Shown in pieces: positions 28,803 to 38,814 of a stretch of DNA of 64,000 nt. Position numbers and translations under genes: made by a program. The stretch's first letter is position 1. Each line of letters starts with the position of its first letter. Location of the stretch: contig NSLH01000009.1 in NCBI GenBank assembly GCA_002763895.1, forward strand, positions 30,982-94,981, read 5' to 3'. This DNA comes from [Chlorobium] sp. 445 (lineage in GTDB: Bacteria; Bacteroidota; Chlorobiia; Chlorobiales; Thermochlorobacteraceae). The notes under the pieces are model-generated. The model worked only from the letters and a program-made list of their open reading frames with translations. It was not told the origin of the DNA and searched no databases.

Positions 28803-29561
28803 ATGCCAACTTATCTCAAAACGCTGTTGCTGTGCGGCTTGTTGTCCTTTTCGGCTTTGCCGCTTTATGCGCAAGTGCTTGGCGAAGCCAGCTCAGACGA
28901 CATCCGCGAACGCCCACGTGAAATTTCTTTTCGCAGCATTGAAGTGGGCATCACGCCGTTTGCATCACTGCAACCGCTTTCGAGCAATACCGCTCAGTTG
29001 CCCTTTGTCATCACGCGCGCGACACTCTCAGCACTGGCGCGATTAGACAACGCGATGCTTTACATTGACTACTCGGTTGGTAACATCACAAACTTTCCTG
29101 ACGCTGTTACGCTGGTGAGCGGCGGTGCAAAGTTTGACTTTGACTTTTTTTTCGTGCCTCCTACACTCGATGCACTGCGACCGCTTATTAGTTTTGCCAC
29201 GGTCGCCGACCTTGTTGCCGCCTCAACCACACCAAGCCCTCAAACCGCAGGAACAAATAACCTGAGTTTAGCTACAGTCGGTATTGGGGCAGGCTTAGGT
29301 GCATCGTATCAAAGCAAAACTTGGATTACACAAGCCAAAGTAGAAGGCTATATTGCAATTGCTTCTCAAGGTTTTAGTCCTGTCGTTGGGTTTGGGAGCG
29401 GTATCGTAGGTGATGCCACTGTTCAATTTCCGTATCTGCTCGGAAATATAGGCTTAGCGTTCACTTATCGCTTTCGTACCAGCGCCATGAATTTTGCGAC
29501 AAACCCGCAATTCAGCTATGGATTTCTCTCGCACACCTTAACGGCGGGAATTACTTTTTAA
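28803..29561 (+). CDS. Secreted protein of unknown function, probable small outer-membrane barrel
   Basis: I do not recognise this 252-residue protein. It has a clear signal peptide (LKTLLLCGLLSFSALPLYAQ), no Cys lipobox, and alternating-strand stretches such as LGASYQSKTWITQAKVEGYIAIA and NIGLAFTYRFRTSAMNF. It ends in SHTLTAGITF, with the terminal aromatic residue typical of outer-membrane barrels. The predicted barrel is an inference from strand pattern and the last residue. It lies 25 bases after the SDR gene. Confidence 0.65.
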   Translation: MPTYLKTLLLCGLLSFSALPLYAQVLGEASSDDIRERPREISFRSIEVGITPFASLQPLSSNTAQLPFVITRATLSALARLDNAMLYIDYSVGNITNFPDAVTLVSGGAKFDFDFFFVPPTLDALRPLISFATVADLVAASTTPSPQTAGTNNLSLATVGIGAGLGASYQSKTWITQAKVEGYIAIASQGFSPVVGFGSGIVGDATVQFPYLLGNIGLAFTYRFRTSAMNFATNPQFSYGFLSHTLTAGITF

Positions 29562-29590
29562 CTAATCCTGTTAGCCACTGCAAATCTTCA

Positions 29591-29875
29591 ATGAGAAAGC
29601 AAGATATTCTTCAAGAACTCGAAGATATTGCCAAGAAACTTGGTTACCGTGTCCGTTACGAAAAGGGTAATTTTGTTGGTGGAGATTGTCGCGTGCATGA
29701 AGAAAAAATTTTAGTCGTCAATAAATTTTTGCCGATTGAAGGACGCATCTCGACGATTGCAAGAGCACTCTCGCGCATCGGGGTTGGCAATATCTTCATT
29801 ACACCGCAAGTGCGAAAACTCATTGACGATGAAGTGTCCACCCAAAAAAGTGAGTTACCGCGTTCGACAACATGA
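29591..29875 (+). CDS. Small conserved-looking hypothetical protein
   Basis: This 94-residue cytoplasmic protein is unrecognised. It begins with a charged helix, MRKQDILQELEDIAKKLGYRVRYEKG, followed by GGDCRVHEEKILVVNKFLP, a likely beta pair with one Cys, then a second helix with ISTIARALSRIGVGNIFITPQVRKLIDDE. Codon use fits its neighbours, and it is spaced 29 bases after the barrel gene and 12 bases before the MBL hydrolase, so it is very probably real. Function is unknown. Confidence 0.65.
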   Translation: MRKQDILQELEDIAKKLGYRVRYEKGNFVGGDCRVHEEKILVVNKFLPIEGRISTIARALSRIGVGNIFITPQVRKLIDDEVSTQKSELPRSTT

Positions 29876-29887
29876 TTGCTTAACCTT

Positions 29888-30661
29888 ATGAAAGTTACAC
29901 TTTTGGGTTCAGGTACATCGCAAGGCATTCCTGTACCACTCTGCCAATGCCGTGTGTGCACCTCAACCGACCCTCGCGATAAACGCTTGCGCTGTTCCGC
30001 ACTTGTTGAAACCGCTGGACTTTCTATTCTCATTGATACTTCGATTGACTTTCGCCAACAAATGCTGCGCAGCCGCGTGCAGCGCATTGATGCCGTTTTG
30101 CAAACCCATCATCATTTTGATCACCTTTTTGGATTAGATGATATTCGCGCCTTCAGTACGGCGCAACAAGCCGCAATTGATTTTTACACATCCCCACAAT
30201 GCGAGCCTGAAGTCATGCGCCGATTCGGCTATGCGTTCAGTGAACAAAATCTTAAATGGGGCTTGCCTGCACTGACGATGCATGTGGTTGACGCCCCGTT
30301 CGTGATTGAAAAACATGGCAAGCGCGTCGAAGTTACTCCGATTGACGTCGGACATGGCAAAATCATGATCTATGGCTACCGCATCGGCAACTTCGCATAC
30401 TTGACAGATTGCAAAACTCTGCCTGAACATTCCTACGAACGCTTGTATCATCTGGATGTCTTGCTGATTGATTGTCTTCGGCTCACACCACACCCGACGC
30501 ATGCTTGTCTTTCCGAAACACTCTCTTACATTGAACGCATTCAGCCGCGCCGAGCCGTACTCATCCATATGAGCCACGAAGTCGGACACGCTGAACTTGA
30601 AGCCATGCTGCCTGAACACATCCGCGTCGGCTATGATGAAATGGAAATCATCATAGACTGA
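29888..30661 (+). CDS. MBL-fold metallohydrolase (PhnP-like)
   Basis: This 257-residue metallo-beta-lactamase-fold enzyme opens MKVTLLGSGTSQGIPVPLC with a Cys-rich CQCRVC, then the metal motif THHHFDHLFGLDDIR (HxHxDH type) near residue 73, later His in DVGHGKIMIYGYR, Asp in YLTDCKTLP and a last His in VLIHMSHEVGHAELE. The overall plan is that of PhnP/RNase Z-like phosphodiesterases, with two metal ions. The substrate, perhaps a cyclic phosphodiester, is not clear. A TTG at 29876 would extend it by four residues; ATG 29888 is preferred. Confidence 0.85.
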   Translation: MKVTLLGSGTSQGIPVPLCQCRVCTSTDPRDKRLRCSALVETAGLSILIDTSIDFRQQMLRSRVQRIDAVLQTHHHFDHLFGLDDIRAFSTAQQAAIDFYTSPQCEPEVMRRFGYAFSEQNLKWGLPALTMHVVDAPFVIEKHGKRVEVTPIDVGHGKIMIYGYRIGNFAYLTDCKTLPEHSYERLYHLDVLLIDCLRLTPHPTHACLSETLSYIERIQPRRAVLIHMSHEVGHAELEAMLPEHIRVGYDEMEIIID

Positions 30662-30709
30662 ACACTTCCCGCATCTGCTCTACAGGGTGCCTAGATTGCT
30701 CTAAGGTTG

Positions 30710-30717
30710 TATCTTTG
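30710..30717 (+). promoter_or_regulatory. Possible -7 element TATCTTTG before the binding-protein gene
   Basis: TATCTTTG fits TAnnTTTG and ends 31 bases before ATG 30749. No TTTG is seen at the -33 position. Confidence 0.35.
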
Positions 30718-30748
30718 CATAAGTCAATCACAACGTTTGCAAATTTTA

Positions 30749-32592
30749 ATGAAGATTTTTATTCTGCTCTCCTTTGCGTTCTGTACGCTTTTCTGGCTCT
30801 CATGCAGCAAGCCAAAAGAGACCAAACCCGCTGAAAAGGTTTATGAATACCGTATTGCATCTGGCGGCAAAGTCTATGGTGGACCTTATGCCTATGCAGA
30901 ACTGCAACCGCTGACCACACTCGATCCTGTGCAACTTATCGAGAATGTCTCGCAACACGCTGCGCATCAACTCTATGACTTACTGATTGATCTTGATCCC
31001 ACAACCCTCTCGCCCGTGCCCGAACTGGCAGAGAGTTGGGAGATTTCTGACGACGGGCTGTTTTATACCTTCACGCTGCGCGACAGTGTTTTTTTCCACA
31101 ACGACCGCTGCTTTCCACAAGGCGTAGGACGCAAACTGACCGCAGCGGATGTTAAGTACTCTTTTGAGCGGGTTTGTCATCCTGCCACTCAGACCAAAGG
31201 ATTCTGGGTCTTTCGTGATAGAGTTGAGGGTGCCACAGAATTTTACGAAGAGCAGCTCTTGGCGCGCGCGAAAATCGCCAACCTAAACTTTTCGGTGTCC
31301 GTGGCTTTGAAGTGCTCAGTGATCGCCGTTTCCGAATTCGCCTCACTCAACCTTTTGCTCCTTTTTTGATGACACTGGCTTCAGCCTTTTGCTATATCAT
31401 TCCACGTGAAGCCGTCGATTACTACGGTCCCAACTTCACCAAGCACCCTGTTGGCACCGGTCCATTTATGTTTGAAGAATTCGGAGCAGATTTTCTCAAA
31501 CTCAAACGTAACCCGCGCTACTGGCAAAAAGATATGCACGGCAACACACTGCCCTACCTTGACGAAATCACACTTTATTTTTCGCGCAGTGCAACTGAAC
31601 AGCTTGCAGCGTTGCAACGCGGAGAAATTTTAGAGATAAGTCGCTTCTCCAGCGACATTCGCCAGCAAGTTTTACTTCATGATACACTTGCACCTGACTA
31701 TCAAGAGCGCTTCAGACTTTTCTCGACGCCCTCGCTCTCAGTGCAATTTTGCGGGATGAATTGTGCACTTCCTCCCTTCAACGATGTACGTGTGCGCCAA
31801 GCGTTTTCTCTTGCACTTAATCGCACAGAGCTTTCTAAACTCGTTATCACCCCTGATGAGATACAAGCTAGCAAATATGCTGCTACGCGCGGTTTAGTGC
31901 CCCCTGCGCTCGCCGCCTATGATACGACTCGAGATCAAATCTTCACCAAGCCTCTCAGAGGCGATAAAGCCAAATCGAGCAACCTTCTCAAACTTGAAGT
32001 CTTTAACCCAGACAAAGCGCGTGCCTTGCTTGCTAGCGCCGGCTATCCAGATGGCAAAGGGTTTCCCACACTCCCGCTCTATTATGATTCTACAAACACT
32101 CGCAACCGCCGCCTTGCTGAATTTATCCAGACATCGCTGAAGCAGCATCTGAATATCACGATTCACCTTGCGCCACTTTCGTGGTCGGAGCATTTAGCGA
32201 AGTGTGAATCCGGTCGTGTCGCATTTTTCCTCTTAGGGTGGGTCGCCGATTATCCTGAACCAGAAAATTTTCTCAATCTGCTCTATGGCAAGTTTGTCCC
32301 TGCTGATACCAGCGCCATCAGTTATCCGAATATGCCGCGCTATCGCAATCCAAATTTTGATGCGCTCTTTGAACAAGCCTTGCTAACGCTTAACGACTCT
32401 TTGCGCTACCGCCTTTATGCAGAAACTGAAGCACTTGCCCTTAACGATGCCCCACTGTTGCTGCTTGTCTATGACCGTGATGAAAAACTGCTTTCAAAAG
32501 ATGTTCAAGGCTATGCGCTGAATGCTATGGATCGGCGCGACCTCAAGTATGTTTGGCTCAACCGTGCCTCTTCATCTGCTGCGATGCAGTAA
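30749..32592 (+). pseudogene. Family 5 extracellular solute-binding protein (oligopeptide type), split by one frameshift
   Basis: The first frame, from ATG 30749, encodes a lipoprotein signal (lipobox LSCS), then LTTLDPVQLIENVSQH, PVPELAESWEISDDGLFYTFTLRDSVFFHND and LTAADVKYSFERVCHP, the standard opening of SBP_bac_5. After FYEEQLLARAK the family continues in the other frame: NRQPKLFGVRGFEVLSDRRF, then VGTGPFMFEEF, NDVRVRQAFSLALNR and the C-terminal WVADYPEPENFLNLLYG, ending 32592. One A missing from AAAA at 31271-31274 explains the break. About 614 residues would bind peptides or similar for an ABC importer, but no permease genes adjoin it. Confidence 0.88.
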
Positions 32593-32681
32593 GCACATGT
32601 TAAAAAATCGTTGCAGTCTGCTGCTGAATTCTTTCTGATTGTTACCTTTGATTGTCTTTTTTATCTCTTCATGATTAGCGC

Positions 32682-33227
32682 ATGCGTACGTGCTGGTTTG
32701 TCTTTGCCTGTCTGTGGCTTTGGGTTTGCCCCTCTCTTTTGCGCGCTCAAGAGCTCTCCGACCGCGAAGTTCTTTTGCTTTTGCAAGAAGGTGTAGAGCA
32801 CTTAACACGCAAAGAATATTCTGCTGCAATTAACTTTTTCAACGAGGTTTTGAGACATAGACCACACAACAGCATTGCGCTTGTCAATCGTGGCATTGCC
32901 AAAGCAAGGCTGGGCAATTATGATGGTGCAATTTTAGATTACTCGGCTGCTCTGCAAGTCGACTCGACCGACTTACGCACTTACTATAATCGTGGCAGAG
33001 CGTATATGGAACTCAAACAATATGCACTTGCTGTCTCGGATTTTACCCATGCCTTGCAGCTCGACTCTGGATATGCCAATGCCTACACCAATCGCGCTCA
33101 CGCTCGGCTACAGCTCAACGATTCGCTTGGTGCATATCAAGATTACATCAAAGCAGCGCAACTTGGCTCGATTAAGGTGCGTGAGTTTCTCAAAACAAAG
33201 GGCGTGGATTGGGAGCGTGCACCGTAA
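32682..33227 (+). CDS. Secreted TPR protein
   Basis: This 181-residue protein has a signal peptide (WFVFACLWLWVCPSLLRAQ) and three to four tetratricopeptide repeats, for example EYSAAINFFNEVLRHRPHN, NYDGAILDYSAALQVDSTD and QYALAVSDFTHALQLDSGYA, ending with a short non-repeat tail. TPR proteins are scaffolds; a periplasmic protein-interaction role is inferred. It lies 90 bases after the binding-protein gene and converges on the PotA-like ATPase gene with six bases between. Confidence 0.85.
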   Translation: MRTCWFVFACLWLWVCPSLLRAQELSDREVLLLLQEGVEHLTRKEYSAAINFFNEVLRHRPHNSIALVNRGIAKARLGNYDGAILDYSAALQVDSTDLRTYYNRGRAYMELKQYALAVSDFTHALQLDSGYANAYTNRAHARLQLNDSLGAYQDYIKAAQLGSIKVREFLKTKGVDWERAP

Positions 33228-33233
33228 AGTGCT

Positions 33234-34274
33234 CTACGCGGTTTCCTGCTCTGCCAATGGAAATAGATAAAACTTTTGAATTTGTACAAAGCTCTCTTTT
33301 TTTAGCGGCAGTGCTGTTTGCATTACAAGGTCTATACCTTCCACACTAATTCGATACTCACTTATCGCTCCCTTGAAAAATTCTTCTTTTACTATAGCGC
33401 GAAACACATTTTCACCTTGCGCTCTTTCCACAGGCACAATGTGCTCTGGACGAATTACCACATTGAATGCTTTTCCTGCAATCGCATCACCCTGACTGTG
33501 CTGCAAGACTAAGCCGGTTTCTGATTTTATCAAAAATTTATCGAGTCGCTGCATACGGATAGAATTTGCATCACCAATGAAGGTTGCGCCGAAGTGTGTT
33601 TTTGGACACTCATAGACTTCTTTTGGCGTACCAATCTCCATTACTCTGCCGTGATGTAGCAGCATTAACCTATCTGCCAGCATTAGTGCTTCTTCTTGAT
33701 CGTGTGTGATGTAGATGAAGGTTTTGCCCGTTTTGCGTTGCAGGCTTTTGAGTTCCTTTTGCAATTCACGTCGCAGCACCACGTCCAAGTTTGAGAGTGG
33801 TTCATCGAGCAGAATGATTTCAGAAGGTGTTGCAATCGCGCGTGCAATTGCTACGCGTTGCTGCTCACCTCCTGAGAGTTCTGTCGTCATTCGATAGAGC
33901 CGATGATCGATTTGCAGTGTTTTTGCGGCTTGCACCACAGCTTGCTGAATCTCGCGCTCTTGCCAACGCGCTTCGCGTAGCCCAAATGCGATATTTTCAA
34001 AGACATTGAGATGCGGAAACAGGGCATAGTTTTGAAAGACCATTACCGCATTGCGCCGATGCGCTGCAAGTCTAGTTACCTCCTTGTCATCAAAGAAAAT
34101 TCGCCCTTCACTAGGTTTTTCTAGACCTGCAATCATGCGCGCTAAAGTCGATTTGCCGCTGCCTGATTTGCCTAAGACTGCAAAAAATTCTGCGTCCTTG
34201 CACTGAAAAGTAACTTCATCCAGCGCTCGATGATTAGCAAAACGTTTGGTTAGTTTTTCAACAGTAAGTCTCAC
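33234..34274 (-). CDS. ABC importer ATP-binding protein (PotA/CysA/FbpC-like)
   Basis: This 346-residue ATPase has Walker A GKSGSGKST near residue 35, Q-loop MVFQNYALFPHLNVFENIAFGL, signature LSGGEQQRVAIARA, Walker B IILLDEPLSNLD and H-loop YITHDQEEAL. A C-terminal TOBE-like domain starts after FIGDANSIR with VVIRPEHIVPVE. The group imports polyamines, sulfate, iron or sugars; the substrate is undetermined. The start is GTG at 34274. No permease or binding-protein gene is next to it, which is unusual for this class. Confidence 0.88.
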   Translation of the reverse strand: MRLTVEKLTKRFANHRALDEVTFQCKDAEFFAVLGKSGSGKSTLARMIAGLEKPSEGRIFFDDKEVTRLAAHRRNAVMVFQNYALFPHLNVFENIAFGLREARWQEREIQQAVVQAAKTLQIDHRLYRMTTELSGGEQQRVAIARAIATPSEIILLDEPLSNLDVVLRRELQKELKSLQRKTGKTFIYITHDQEEALMLADRLMLLHHGRVMEIGTPKEVYECPKTHFGATFIGDANSIRMQRLDKFLIKSETGLVLQHSQGDAIAGKAFNVVIRPEHIVPVERAQGENVFRAIVKEEFFKGAISEYRISVEGIDLVMQTALPLKKESFVQIQKFYLFPLAEQETA

Positions 34275-34349
34275 ACGTGATTTTTTCTATGATTTGAATA
34301 ATGATGTCGACTTTGTCCGATGTGTAAAAGTATGGTAACGCGGATTGGC

Positions 34350-35033
34350 TTACAACGCTTTGCGCTGCATTTCTTCCATGATTGCTACACTTGATGATGT
34401 TCCAAGGCGTGAGGCTCCTGCTTCAATCATCGTCAGTGCATCTGCGTAAGTCTTGATGCCACCAGATGCCTTGACACCAAGCTGCTCACCAACCGCCTTA
34501 CGCATCAGTTGTACGTCCTTTGCAGTTGCACCAGTTTTTGCAAACCCTGTCGAAGTTTTTACGAAGGCCGCACCTGCACTTTTAGCAAGTTCACACGCCA
34601 TAACTTTTTCTGCCTCGCTGAGCAGTGCGGTCTCAAGAATCACTTTTACAAGAGCATTGTTTGCTGCAGCAACTTTGACCACACTTTGAATGTCGCTTTC
34701 TACTGTACTGTAGAGCTTCGCCTTGAGTAATCCAATCGGTAAGACCATATCAATTTCACTTGCACCTTGCTGGCAAGCAAGTTCCGTCTCTCTCGCCTTG
34801 ACTTCAGTTAACACTGCTCCAAGCGGGAAACCGACCACGGTACAGAGTTTCACACCTGACCCTGCAAGCCACTGTGCACACTGCGAGACAAACACAGGGT
34901 TTACACACACAGCATAAAACCCATAGGTCATCGCTTCTTTGCATAGCCGTTTAATGTCGTCGGGGGTAGCTTCGGGCTTAAGGTTAGTATGGTCGATGTA
35001 CTTTGCAACATCACTGGGCTGGAACTTTGCCAT
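34350..35033 (-). CDS. deoC: Deoxyribose-phosphate aldolase
   Basis: This 227-residue aldolase cleaves 2-deoxyribose-5-phosphate to glyceraldehyde-3-phosphate and acetaldehyde. Motifs are YIDHTNLKPEAT near the start, FYAVCVNPVFV, TVVGFPLGAVL, the Lys in VKVILETALL, and the Schiff-base Lys in FVKTSTGF followed by GVKASGGIKTYADAL. Length is normal for the family. It stands alone, divergent from pta. Confidence 0.95.
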   Translation of the reverse strand: MAKFQPSDVAKYIDHTNLKPEATPDDIKRLCKEAMTYGFYAVCVNPVFVSQCAQWLAGSGVKLCTVVGFPLGAVLTEVKARETELACQQGASEIDMVLPIGLLKAKLYSTVESDIQSVVKVAAANNALVKVILETALLSEAEKVMACELAKSAGAAFVKTSTGFAKTGATAKDVQLMRKAVGEQLGVKASGGIKTYADALTMIEAGASRLGTSSSVAIMEEMQRKAL

Positions 35034-35277
35034 TTTAAGGAATTACTCAATTAAATTGAAAGCCTTGCGTTAGGGCTTACGGCTCATGAAAATAGAAAAT
35101 TTGTGGCTCGCAAAGCGGGTGAAAAGGGACACACAGTTACATCATTTGTACTAACTTTCTTAGGTTACGAAAAACTGCTACACAAGTTTCGGAGGTGTAA
35201 TGTACTCTTGAACCCTCGCTACATTTTGTCTGAACCATAAAAAATGCGTAGTTAGCAGCGTTGTCCCCAAATCAAAA

Positions 35278-35283
35278 AAGGAG
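35278..35283 (+). promoter_or_regulatory. Strong ribosome binding site AAGGAG before pta
   Basis: AAGGAG ends five bases before the ATG at 35289, which fixes that start. The 255-base gap 35034-35288 between deoC and pta must hold both divergent promoters; I see no clear TTTG-N19-TAnnTTTG there. Confidence 0.6.
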
Positions 35284-35288
35284 TAACT

Positions 35289-36295
35289 ATGCACCGTGTT
35301 CTTCAAAGTATTCGTGCTCAAGCAAAAGCCAAACACGCCTCACTGGTCTTCCCTGAATCTGATGATACGCGTACGCTGCAAGCTGTCGCTGAAATGATTG
35401 AGCACAAACTCATTGAGCCTGTGCTCATTGGCAAACGCGCTGAAATTCTTGAGCGTGCGCAATCGCTGGGCTTACGCATTCCTGAGGATGTTATCCGAAT
35501 TGTTGATATTGACTCATCGGATTGCCTTGAAGACTATGCACACGAGTATTTTCTGCTGCGCCAACACAAGGGCATCACAGAAGCCGAAGCTGCAAAGATT
35601 ATTCGTCAGCCACTTTTTTATGCCGCAATGATGGTACGCAAAGGTAAAGCCGATGGCTGTGTGGCTGGCGCTGTGAACACTACGGCTGATGTTTTGCGTG
35701 CCGCTATTCAAATTATTGGTGTCGATAAGTCTCAGACGAATTTGGTCTCCAGTTTTTTCTTGATGGCTTTTCCCGAAACGCATTATTCGGCTGCAGGACG
35801 TGTTTTTACTTTTGCTGATTGTGGGGTTGTACCCTATCCCACTTCGGAAGAACTTGCTGATATTGCCCTCACATCCGCCGCTTCGCATCAAGCCTTGACA
35901 GGTGAAGAGCCGATGGTTGCACTGCTTTCTTTCTCTACAAAAGGTAGTGCATCACATGAGTCAGTAGAGAAAGTGGTGCGTGCGCTCGAGATTGCCAAGC
36001 ACGCTGCCCTTCGCTTCACATTGATGGTGAAATGCAGTTTGATGCTGCCTTCGTTGAGAGCGTCGGCAAGCGCAAGGCGCCCAATAGCCCAGTTGCAGGT
36101 AAAGCCAATGTGTTTATTTTCCCAAATCTTGACGCTGGTAACATTGGCTACAAACTTACAGAACGCCTTGGTGGTGCAACTGCCATCGGTCCTATCATCC
36201 AAGGCCTCTGCAAGCCCATGAACGACCTTTCGCGTGGAGCCAAGCCGAGCGATATTGTGGATGTGGCTTGCATCTGTGCTTTACGTAAGCCTTGA
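35289..36295 (+). pseudogene. pta: Phosphate acetyltransferase, split by one frameshift
   Basis: The N-terminal frame encodes the PTA_PTB fold: SLVFPESDDTRTLQAVAEM, DGCVAGAVNTTADVLRAA, ETHYSAAGRVFTFADCGVVPYPTSEELADIA and [21 protein letters not shown]. After EIAKHAA the family sequence resumes in the other frame as [43 protein letters not shown] and [15 protein letters not shown], ending at 36295. One C missing from CCC at 36007-36009 restores about 335 residues, the normal length. Pta interconverts acetyl-CoA and acetyl phosphate. No ackA is beside it. A sequencing indel is likely, because both halves are fully conserved. Confidence 0.92.
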
Positions 36296-36308
36296 GAGAC
36301 TTGAGCGG

Positions 36309-36689
36309 CTACTCTCTTTTGTTTCGCATAAAGTCAGCTGTGCGGAAGAACGCCGTCTCCAGTTGCGCTTGTATCTCAGGGCTAAGCCTGACTTTCTTCA
36401 TAGCTTCGCGCATGCAGAGCATCCATTCATCTCGCTCTTTTTCGCCGATAGGAAATGGCAGATGCCGTGCACGCAGCCGTGGGTGTCCATACTTCTGTAC
36501 ATAGAGTGGTGGACCGCCTAACCAGCCCGATAGAAAAAGGTAAAACTTTTCGCGTGAATGTGTCAGATCTTTCGGATGCAAGGCGCGCACAGTCTCTATG
36601 CGTGGGTCATTTTCCATCACGTCGTAGAAGGCTTCAGCCAGCTTACGTACGCCTGCATCTCCACCAAGTTGCTCATACAGCGAGGACAT
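36309..36689 (-). CDS. Group II truncated haemoglobin
   Basis: This 126-residue globin of the truncated 2-on-2 type begins SLYEQLGGDAGVRKLAEAFYDVMENDPR and contains HPKDLTHSREKFYLFLSGWLGGPPLYVQKYGHPRLRARHLPFPIG, with the proximal His in GHPRLRARH and the Trp typical of group II (trHbO). It binds haem and handles oxygen or nitric oxide in the cytoplasm. It converges on pta with 13 bases between and follows lysS by 21 bases on the same strand. Confidence 0.92.
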   Translation of the reverse strand: MSSLYEQLGGDAGVRKLAEAFYDVMENDPRIETVRALHPKDLTHSREKFYLFLSGWLGGPPLYVQKYGHPRLRARHLPFPIGEKERDEWMLCMREAMKKVRLSPEIQAQLETAFFRTADFMRNKRE

Positions 36690-36710
36690 GGTCTTTCACA
36701 TTCTTTTGGC

Positions 36711-38273
36711 TTACTCTGGTCGCATTTGTGGAAAGAAAATCACGTCGCGAATAGAGTCTTGTCCTGTGATGAGCATCGTGAGTCGATCAATGCCGATGCC
36801 GATACCTGCAGTCGGTGGCATCCCGTATTCGAGCGCACGCAGAAAATCTTCATCAATGGTCATGGCTTCATCATCGCCGCGTTCGCGCAGCCGTGCTTGT
36901 TCTTCCAGACGTTCGCGCTGATCGATTGGGTCGTTAAGTTCGCTATACGCATTGCACAGTTCTTTGCCGGCTACGATGAGCTCGAAGCGTTCCACCAGTC
37001 CGGGCTTTGAGCGATGCTTTTTCGTCAGCGGCGACATTTCAATTGGATAATCAATGATGAAAGTCGGTGCAATGAGTTTCGGCTCGACATGTTCGCCGAA
37101 AATCGCATCAATGATTTTACTGCTGCTATCGCTCGGTTCAACATGAACCCCCAGTTCTTTTGCGATTATGCGCAGCTCGGCTTCACTTTTTCCTTCAATA
37201 TCTTTGCCTGTGAATTCCTTGATAGCATCAGCCAGCGTTAGGCGACGGTATGGCGGTTTGAGATCAACCTCGTGTCCATTGAAACGCGTTTTGGTCGTGC
37301 CATTTACCGTCAGTGCGATGCGTTCAAAGAGCACTTCTACTTGCTCCATCATCCAAAGATAATCTTTGTAAGCCACATAGAACTCGACTTGTGTAAATTC
37401 GGGGTTATGGAAGCGACTTAATCCCTCGTTACGAAAATCTTTGGCAAATTCATAAACGCCTTCAAAGCCACCGACAATCAAGCGTTTGAGATAAAGTTCA
37501 TTAGCGATGCGCAGATAGAGATCAATGCCGAGTGCATTATGGTGCGTGATGAAGGGTCGTGCAGTTGCGCCGCCGTAGACAGGTTGCAAGATTGGCGTTT
37601 CAACTTCCAAGTAACCCTTTTCATCCAAAAATGCACGAATCGTGTTGATAATTTTTGCACGCTTACGAAAGACTTCTCGCACTTCTGGATTGACAATTAA
37701 GTCCACGTACCGTTGGCGATAGCGCTGCTCTTTGTCTGAAAATGCATCATAGACAATTTTTTGTCCGTTGACTTCTTCTTCTTTGGCTACAGGAATTGGA
37801 CGCAGGGCTTTGGCAAGCAAGGTCATCTCTTTTGCGTGCACAGAGATTTCCCCCATCTTGGTTCGAAAGGTGTAGCCCTTAATGCCGATGATGTCGCCAA
37901 TATCATAGAGATGCTTGAAAGTGTCGTAGGCTGTCTCGCCCACATCATCTTTACGAATGTAGATTTGGATTTTCGCAGTTGAATCCTGAATGTGAAAGAA
38001 TGAGGCTTTACCCATAATGCGGATACTCATGATGCGTCCTGCGATGGAGACATCAGTTGATTCACCATCTTTAAAGGTCTCCAAAATGGTTTGTGCGTGG
38101 TGCGTGATGTCAAAGGCGTATGGATAGGGTTCAATGCCTTGTTCGCGGAGCCGTTGCAGTTTTTCGCGCCGCACCCGCATTTGATCGCTCAGTTCTTCCA
38201 AAGATGTGCGTAGTGGTTCTGACATATGAGATTGAGCTGTTGCTGTCGCTGTTTGATTACAAATAGACTTCAT
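36711..38273 (-). CDS. lysS: Lysyl-tRNA synthetase, class II
   Basis: This protein of up to 520 residues charges tRNA-Lys. The N-terminal OB anticodon-binding domain ([24 protein letters not shown]) is followed by the class II core: motif 1 [24 protein letters not shown], motif 2 [20 protein letters not shown] and motif 3 [28 protein letters not shown] and [17 protein letters not shown] segments match bacterial LysRS. A second ATG at 38225 would drop 16 poorly conserved residues and may be the true start. Two minus-strand TAnnTTTG-like boxes lie upstream at 38386-38393 and 38402-38409. Confidence 0.95.
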   Translation of the reverse strand: MKSICNQTATATAQSHMSEPLRTSLEELSDQMRVRREKLQRLREQGIEPYPYAFDITHHAQTILETFKDGESTDVSIAGRIMSIRIMGKASFFHIQDSTAKIQIYIRKDDVGETAYDTFKHLYDIGDIIGIKGYTFRTKMGEISVHAKEMTLLAKALRPIPVAKEEEVNGQKIVYDAFSDKEQRYRQRYVDLIVNPEVREVFRKRAKIINTIRAFLDEKGYLEVETPILQPVYGGATARPFITHHNALGIDLYLRIANELYLKRLIVGGFEGVYEFAKDFRNEGLSRFHNPEFTQVEFYVAYKDYLWMMEQVEVLFERIALTVNGTTKTRFNGHEVDLKPPYRRLTLADAIKEFTGKDIEGKSEAELRIIAKELGVHVEPSDSSSKIIDAIFGEHVEPKLIAPTFIIDYPIEMSPLTKKHRSKPGLVERFELIVAGKELCNAYSELNDPIDQRERLEEQARLRERGDDEAMTIDEDFLRALEYGMPPTAGIGIGIDRLTMLITGQDSIRDVIFFPQMRPE

Positions 38274-38417
38274 TATTATAGAAACATACTGAATACATGT
38301 GCCGTTTTGCCTTATGTTTTGCTTTGCTGCTTTATGAAGCCATCAAAACGGACGCAATGCGATGTAACTTTTCTGGGGTAAGTCGCAAATATACGCTACT
38401 GCAAAGATATCACTGCT

Positions 38418-38708
38418 ATGACGAAAGATTTTCTAGTAGATGCAATGCAGCGCAACACACTCGCCTTGAAAATGAAAGCGCTTTCGCATCCTGTGCGCCT
38501 TCAGATTATTCAGATTCTCAAATCGCGCGGCTGCATTTGCGGTGAACTTGTTGCGCTGCTGCAGCTTGCCCAAGCTACAGTCTCGCAGCATTTGAAAGTT
38601 CTCAAAGATGCCGGCTTTGTTCAAGGGATGAAAATTGGCTCAAAGGTTTGTTACTCGCTTAATCATCAGGCTTTATCGGAGTTCAAGGAAATGACCTGCC
38701 TGTTGTGA
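38418..38708 (+). CDS. ArsR-family winged-helix transcription regulator
   Basis: This 96-residue regulator has KALSHPVRLQIIQILKSRGCICGELVALLQL, the recognition helix ATVSQHLKVLKDAG, and a wing with GSKVCYSLN. The Cys pair in GCICGEL matches the alpha-3 metal site (ELCVC-type) of ArsR/SmtB sensors, and another Cys is at TCLL at the C-terminus. It may sense arsenite, cadmium or another soft metal, but no metal transporter or detoxification gene is adjacent, so the target is unknown. It is divergent from lysS. Confidence 0.88.
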   Translation: MTKDFLVDAMQRNTLALKMKALSHPVRLQIIQILKSRGCICGELVALLQLAQATVSQHLKVLKDAGFVQGMKIGSKVCYSLNHQALSEFKEMTCLL

Positions 38709-38814
38709 ATGATTGTGAGTTTCGGACTCAAAGCTTCTTGGCAAAGCGTCTTTATTGCTCTTGCTTTATTTTTGTTTCCTCTACGCTGACTTTTTTATAG
38801 CCTTATTTTTTTAA

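Noticed and set aside
35034..35288. Possible riboswitch in the gap upstream of pta
   Set aside because: I could not find conserved riboswitch elements; only an ordinary Shine-Dalgarno sequence is clear.
36014..36060. Two separate genes instead of one pta
   Set aside because: The second frame begins in the middle of a conserved PTA segment with no start context; the halves complement each other exactly.
38402..38409. Tandem promoters for lysS
   Set aside because: The two minus-strand TAnnTTTG-like boxes lack TTTG at the -33 spacing, so I did not list them as separate features.
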